Both the position numbers and the translations under genes were made by a program. 9,053 nucleotides of DNA from DATMNI01 sp035570275. GTDB lineage: Bacteria > Acidobacteriota > Terriglobia > Bryobacterales > Bryobacteraceae. Each line of letters begins with the position of its first letter. Within the stretch, counting starts at the first letter, position 1. Below the pieces are notes generated by a model, which worked only from the letters and a program-made list of their open reading frames with translations, searched no databases and had not been told where the DNA came from. Location: contig DATMNI010000469.1 in NCBI GenBank assembly GCA_035570275.1, positions 1 through 9,053 on the forward strand, read 5' to 3'. Shown here piece by piece: positions 6,023-9,053 of this stretch.

Positions 6023-8617
6023 ATGAACAGAACTCTGGCTTGCTGTGCCCTCGGTCTTCTAGCGCTTGCAGCTTCCGGCCCAGTATCCGGCCAATCGCTC
6101 GGCAACGCCGGCACCATCGAAGGTACGGTAATCGATCCTTCCGGTGCTTCGGTTGCCAAGGCTGTGGTAACCATCCACAATGCGGTCACCGGGTATCGTC
6201 AGGCGACGGCCGCGGCTGCGGACGGTGTGTTCCGGTTCAACAATGTTCCCGCGAATCCATACCACCTGGAAGTGACCGCACCCGGCTTCAGCTTGTTCTC
6301 CGAAGACGTGACCATCCGGAGTGGGGTGCCGGTGCAAGTCAAGGTCACCCTGGCCCTGGCCGGCTCCAAGTCGAGCGTCACCGTGGAAGCGGCTGGAGCG
6401 GACATGCTGGAGGTGGACCCCTCCGCGCACGTGGACGCCGACAGAACCTTGATCTCCAAGATCCCCAGTTCCGATCCCGGCGGTGGGCTTAGCCAGGCGA
6501 TCGTCTACAGCACCGGCGGAGTGGCCGCCGACGCCAACGGCTTTTTTCATCCCCTCGGCGACCACGCGCAGGTGAGCTTCATGATTGACGGCCAGCCTAT
6601 CAGCGACCAGCAGAGCAAGCTCTTTTCCACCCAACTTCCCACCAGCGCCATTCAGAGCATGGAGGCAATTACCGGGACGCCCGCCGCCGAGTTTGGCGAT
6701 AAGACCAGCCTGGTAGCCAATATCACCACGCGCTCCGGTTTGGGGGCGGGGCGGGTATTTGGAAATGTAGATGCCACTTACGGATCTTTTGGCACTTCGG
6801 GCGGCAGCATCGGGCTTGGCCTTGGCACTGCGAAGATCGGTAACTTCATCACCATCGATGGCACCCGCAGCGGCCGCTTTCTGGACACTCCCGAATTCAC
6901 CGCCTTCCACGACAAAGGGAACAACGAGAGCATTTTCGACCGCTTCGACTTCCAGCCCAGCGGGCGCGACGCCTTCCACCTGAACCTGCTCACCGCCCGC
7001 AACTGGTTCCAGATTCCCAATACCTATGACAGCCTGGGTGAGGACCAGCACGAGCGCGTGCTCACCTGGAACGTGGCGCCGGGCTACCAGCATACGTTCA
7101 ATTCCCACATGCTATTGACCATCAATCCATATATCCGCAAAGATCAGGTGAACTATTACGCCAGCCGCGATCCGTTCGCCGACAGCCCATCCACCCAGAG
7201 CCAGTCGCGCCAACTGCTGAATTGGGGCGTGAAGAGCGATCTCTCCGTCAGCTCCGGCGCGCACGCGATCAAAATTGGAATCGACGCGAAACAGACGCGG
7301 CTGCAGGAGAACTTCGGCTTCGGCATCACCGACTTCACCTTCAACCCGGTCTGCGTGAATGGCGACGGCAACGCAGCCGGCCCATCTACCCTGACCGATC
7401 CCGCCAATTGCGCCAAGGCTGGGCTTACCCCCAACGACGGCTTCTCGGCCGGCCTGCTGCCCTTTGACCTCACCCGGGGCGGCAGCCTGTTTGCCTTCCA
7501 CGCCACTCACAACATCAATCAATTCGCGGTATACGCACAAGATGCCATTACGGCCGGCCATTTCCAGTTCAATTTCGGTTTGCGCGTGGAACGCTACGAT
7601 GGCATCACCGCCAGCAACGGCCTGGAACCGCGCGCCGGCATCGCCTATAACATCAAGGGGACGGGAACCGTGCTTCGCGCGGCCTACGCCAGGACACTGG
7701 AAACGCCGTTCAACGAGAATCTTCTGCTCTCCAGCGTCACCGGCGCCGGCGGGCTGGCCCAGGGCGTCTTCGGAGCCGACGCCGTGCCGCTGCAACCCGG
7801 GCACCGCAACCAGTTCAACACCGGTCTGCAGCAGGCCATCGGCAAATACCTGGTCGCCGACGTAGACTACTTCTGGAAGTACACCCACAACGCCTACGAC
7901 TTCAGCACGCTGCTGAACACCACTCTCACGTTTCCAATTTCCTGGCACAACTCGAAGCTGGATGGCGTCACCGGCCGCGTCAGCACGACGAACCTGCACG
8001 GCTTCCAGGCCTATTGGACGTTCGGCCACACGCGCGCGCGCTACTTCCCCCCGGAAGTCGGCGGCCTGATCTCGCAAGGAGCGCCGCTGGTCAACGGAGT
8101 ATTTCGGATCGATCATGACCAGGCATTCCAGTCCACCGGCGTCTTCCGCTACCAGCACAAGAATAACGAATGGGCGTCGTTAACCTGGCGCTACGACAGC
8201 GGCCTGGTAGTGAGCGGCGTACCCGATTCCGACTTCGCGCTCAATTCCCTTACCTCGGCCCAACAGGCCAGCATTGGATTATCCTGCGGCAGTACGGTAG
8301 CCACCTACACCAACGGCGGGCTGAGTCCCGATGTCTGCGGTGCAAACGCGGTCAAATCCAAGCTAATCACCCTACCCCAAGCCGGGCAGGAGAACGACGA
8401 TCACAATCCGGACCGCGTCAATCCGCGCCACGTTTTCAACCTCGGAATGGGCACCGACAATCTGTTCCACACCGAAAAACGCGAGCGCTTCACGGCGTCC
8501 GTCGAAATCGCCAACCTGACCAATAAGGTAGCGCTTTACAACTTCCTGTCGACGTTCAGTGGAACGCATTTCCTGCAGCCGCGCACGGTCATCGCGAGGG
8601 TCGGCCTGACATTTTAG
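6023..8617 (+). CDS. TonB-dependent receptor with carboxypeptidase-regulatory-like N-terminus (Oar-like)
   Basis: An 864-residue outer-membrane protein predicted to import a large substrate, such as an oligosaccharide or chelate, with TonB energy. The signal peptide is clear (MNRTLACCALGLLALAASGP then V-S-G-Q-S, cleavage probably after V-S-G). Residues 28-120 form a carboxypeptidase-regulatory-like Ig fold: G-T-I-E-G-T-V-I-D-P-S-G-A-S-V, G-V-F-R-F-N-N-V-P, Y-H-L-E-V-T-A-P-G-F. The plug spans about 125-240 (Q-V-S-F-M-I-D-G-Q-P-I, S-M-E-A-I-T-G-T-P-A-A-E-F-G-D). The rest is a beta-barrel with alternating aromatic strands, ending in R-V-G-L-T-F with the terminal Phe used for BAM insertion. The frame is open back to 5861, but I chose the ATG at 6023 because it begins the signal peptide; GAGG sits very close to the ATG. 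It is somewhat shorter than the usual 1000-1200 residues of acidobacterial Oar-like receptors. No TonB box could be assigned, and no SusD-like partner is present. Confidence 0.92.
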   Translation: MNRTLACCALGLLALAASGPVSGQSLGNAGTIEGTVIDPSGASVAKAVVTIHNAVTGYRQATAAAADGVFRFNNVPANPYHLEVTAPGFSLFSEDVTIRSGVPVQVKVTLALAGSKSSVTVEAAGADMLEVDPSAHVDADRTLISKIPSSDPGGGLSQAIVYSTGGVAADANGFFHPLGDHAQVSFMIDGQPISDQQSKLFSTQLPTSAIQSMEAITGTPAAEFGDKTSLVANITTRSGLGAGRVFGNVDATYGSFGTSGGSIGLGLGTAKIGNFITIDGTRSGRFLDTPEFTAFHDKGNNESIFDRFDFQPSGRDAFHLNLLTARNWFQIPNTYDSLGEDQHERVLTWNVAPGYQHTFNSHMLLTINPYIRKDQVNYYASRDPFADSPSTQSQSRQLLNWGVKSDLSVSSGAHAIKIGIDAKQTRLQENFGFGITDFTFNPVCVNGDGNAAGPSTLTDPANCAKAGLTPNDGFSAGLLPFDLTRGGSLFAFHATHNINQFAVYAQDAITAGHFQFNFGLRVERYDGITASNGLEPRAGIAYNIKGTGTVLRAAYARTLETPFNENLLLSSVTGAGGLAQGVFGADAVPLQPGHRNQFNTGLQQAIGKYLVADVDYFWKYTHNAYDFSTLLNTTLTFPISWHNSKLDGVTGRVSTTNLHGFQAYWTFGHTRARYFPPEVGGLISQGAPLVNGVFRIDHDQAFQSTGVFRYQHKNNEWASLTWRYDSGLVVSGVPDSDFALNSLTSAQQASIGLSCGSTVATYTNGGLSPDVCGANAVKSKLITLPQAGQENDDHNPDRVNPRHVFNLGMGTDNLFHTEKRERFTASVEIANLTNKVALYNFLSTFSGTHFLQPRTVIARVGLTF

Positions 8618-8627
8618 TTAGTGTGAG

Positions 8628-8663
8628 GCAGGTTGCTAACCTGCGGCGGATTGGCAATCCGCC
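8628..8663. repeat. REP-like pair of adjacent perfect hairpins
   Basis: Two perfect hairpins abut: GCAGGTT-GCT-AACCTGC (8628-8644) and GGCGGATT-GGC-AATCCGCC (8645-8663). They lie 11 bp after the receptor stop codon. There is no T-run, so a classic intrinsic terminator is not supported, though the stems may stabilise the mRNA 3' end. The motif resembles dispersed palindromic repeats I remember from Acidobacteria and Verrucomicrobia; the copy number in this genome cannot be judged here. Confidence 0.75.
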
Positions 8664-9053
8664 TGTCGCGGCGCTGACGCGCTCCGGCGGGCATGGGCGC
8701 GAAAACGAGGGACTAGCTCGCTGCCGCAACGCTCGGGGATGTCGGGACAGACGGCGGATCGCTCCGTAGTCGGCACATTCCGTCCAAGAGCGCGCGGCAA
8801 CGCCGCGAAACCGCGGTGACTGCAAAATCGACTTTTTCTTCGCCCTGAATTCAATCGGTTACAGACATTTGCCCCCGAAACCCCTTGACGCCGGTGCTAC
8901 TTTCGAATCAGGAGGTCTCGCCCACCGCGATTCCTTCGACGGTTTTCTTCGTGGCCACGAAGCGTTGCACGTACGGTGGAACTGAACTCTCCCTGGGGCC
9001 GTCAACGCCTTCACGGCTGTCTGAGCAGTGCTACGGGGTCGGGGGAGAGATCT
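8664..9053. other. Non-coding tail with further palindromes
   Basis: I find no gene that can be supported. There is a hairpin CGCGGC-AAC-GCCGCG (8793-8807) and a perfect 16-bp palindrome CTTCGTGGCCACGAAG (8947-8962). The first half may be an extension of the repeat element beginning at 8628. One plus-strand frame is open from about 8847 to the window end (T-V-F-F-V-A-T-K-R-C-T-Y-G-G), but it is short, has no ribosome-binding site and matches no family I know. Confidence 0.45.

Noticed and set aside
6059..8158. Two long minus-strand open frames (about 350 codons each) opposite the receptor gene
   Set aside because: They are mirror frames of a high-GC coding gene, with low-complexity V/G/A/R-rich translations and no domains; the plus strand has signal peptide, plug and barrel.
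8947..8985. Possible group II intron domain V (GCACGTACGGT is present)
   Set aside because: Only the 3' half resembles domain V; the complementary GAGCCGT-type 5' half is missing and no reverse transcriptase is seen.
8847..9053. Partial plus-strand gene running off the end
   Set aside because: About 60 open codons are expected by chance in GC-rich DNA; there is no ribosome-binding site and no recognisable family.

Overview
The window looks like chromosomal DNA of a free-living, high-GC Gram-negative bacterium, most likely an acidobacterium of the Solibacter/Bryobacter type. The basis is an outer-membrane TonB-dependent receptor with a carboxypeptidase-regulatory-like N-terminus (the Oar-like type expanded in that phylum), a REC-LytTR response regulator, a large exported beta-helix protein, and decayed accessory DNA. 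The taxonomic call is inference from gene content, not from a marker gene.

Region 1 (1-2168) is accessory and partly decayed. On the minus strand there is a hicA-like toxin broken by a one-base frameshift (23-236), then an intact two-gene Fic/Xre module of the 'mobile mystery protein B/A' type (505-1092 and 1110-1565). The Xre gene is preceded by a near-consensus sigma-70 promoter threaded through three copies of an 18-bp palindrome spaced exactly 32 bp apart, the last one covering the start codon; this looks like an autoregulatory operator array. The module lies between two fragments of a SNF2-type helicase C-terminus that share an exact 19-bp direct repeat (359-377 and 1787-1805).

Region 2 (2169-4559) is one long plus-strand gene for an exported 796-residue protein with a phage-tailspike-like or pectate-lyase-like beta-helix, an embedded CBM5/12-like module and further tail-type modules at the C-terminus. 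It is probably a surface polysaccharide-binding or polysaccharide-cleaving protein.

Region 3 (4560-5148) is intergenic and contains a minus-strand remnant of a small secreted Cys-rich protein, broken by a one-base deletion.

Region 4 (5149-8617) holds a LytTR response regulator with all REC active-site residues and no adjacent kinase, followed 109 bp later by a TonB-dependent receptor. The two may be functionally linked (regulator and outer-membrane uptake), but the sequence does not prove it.

Region 5 (8618-9053) is non-coding as far as can be seen. It opens with two back-to-back perfect hairpins of REP-like type, then further palindromes.

I see no clearly new multi-gene system. The strongest non-routine signal is the phased triple operator of the Fic/Xre module, followed by the helicase-fragment repeats flanking that module.
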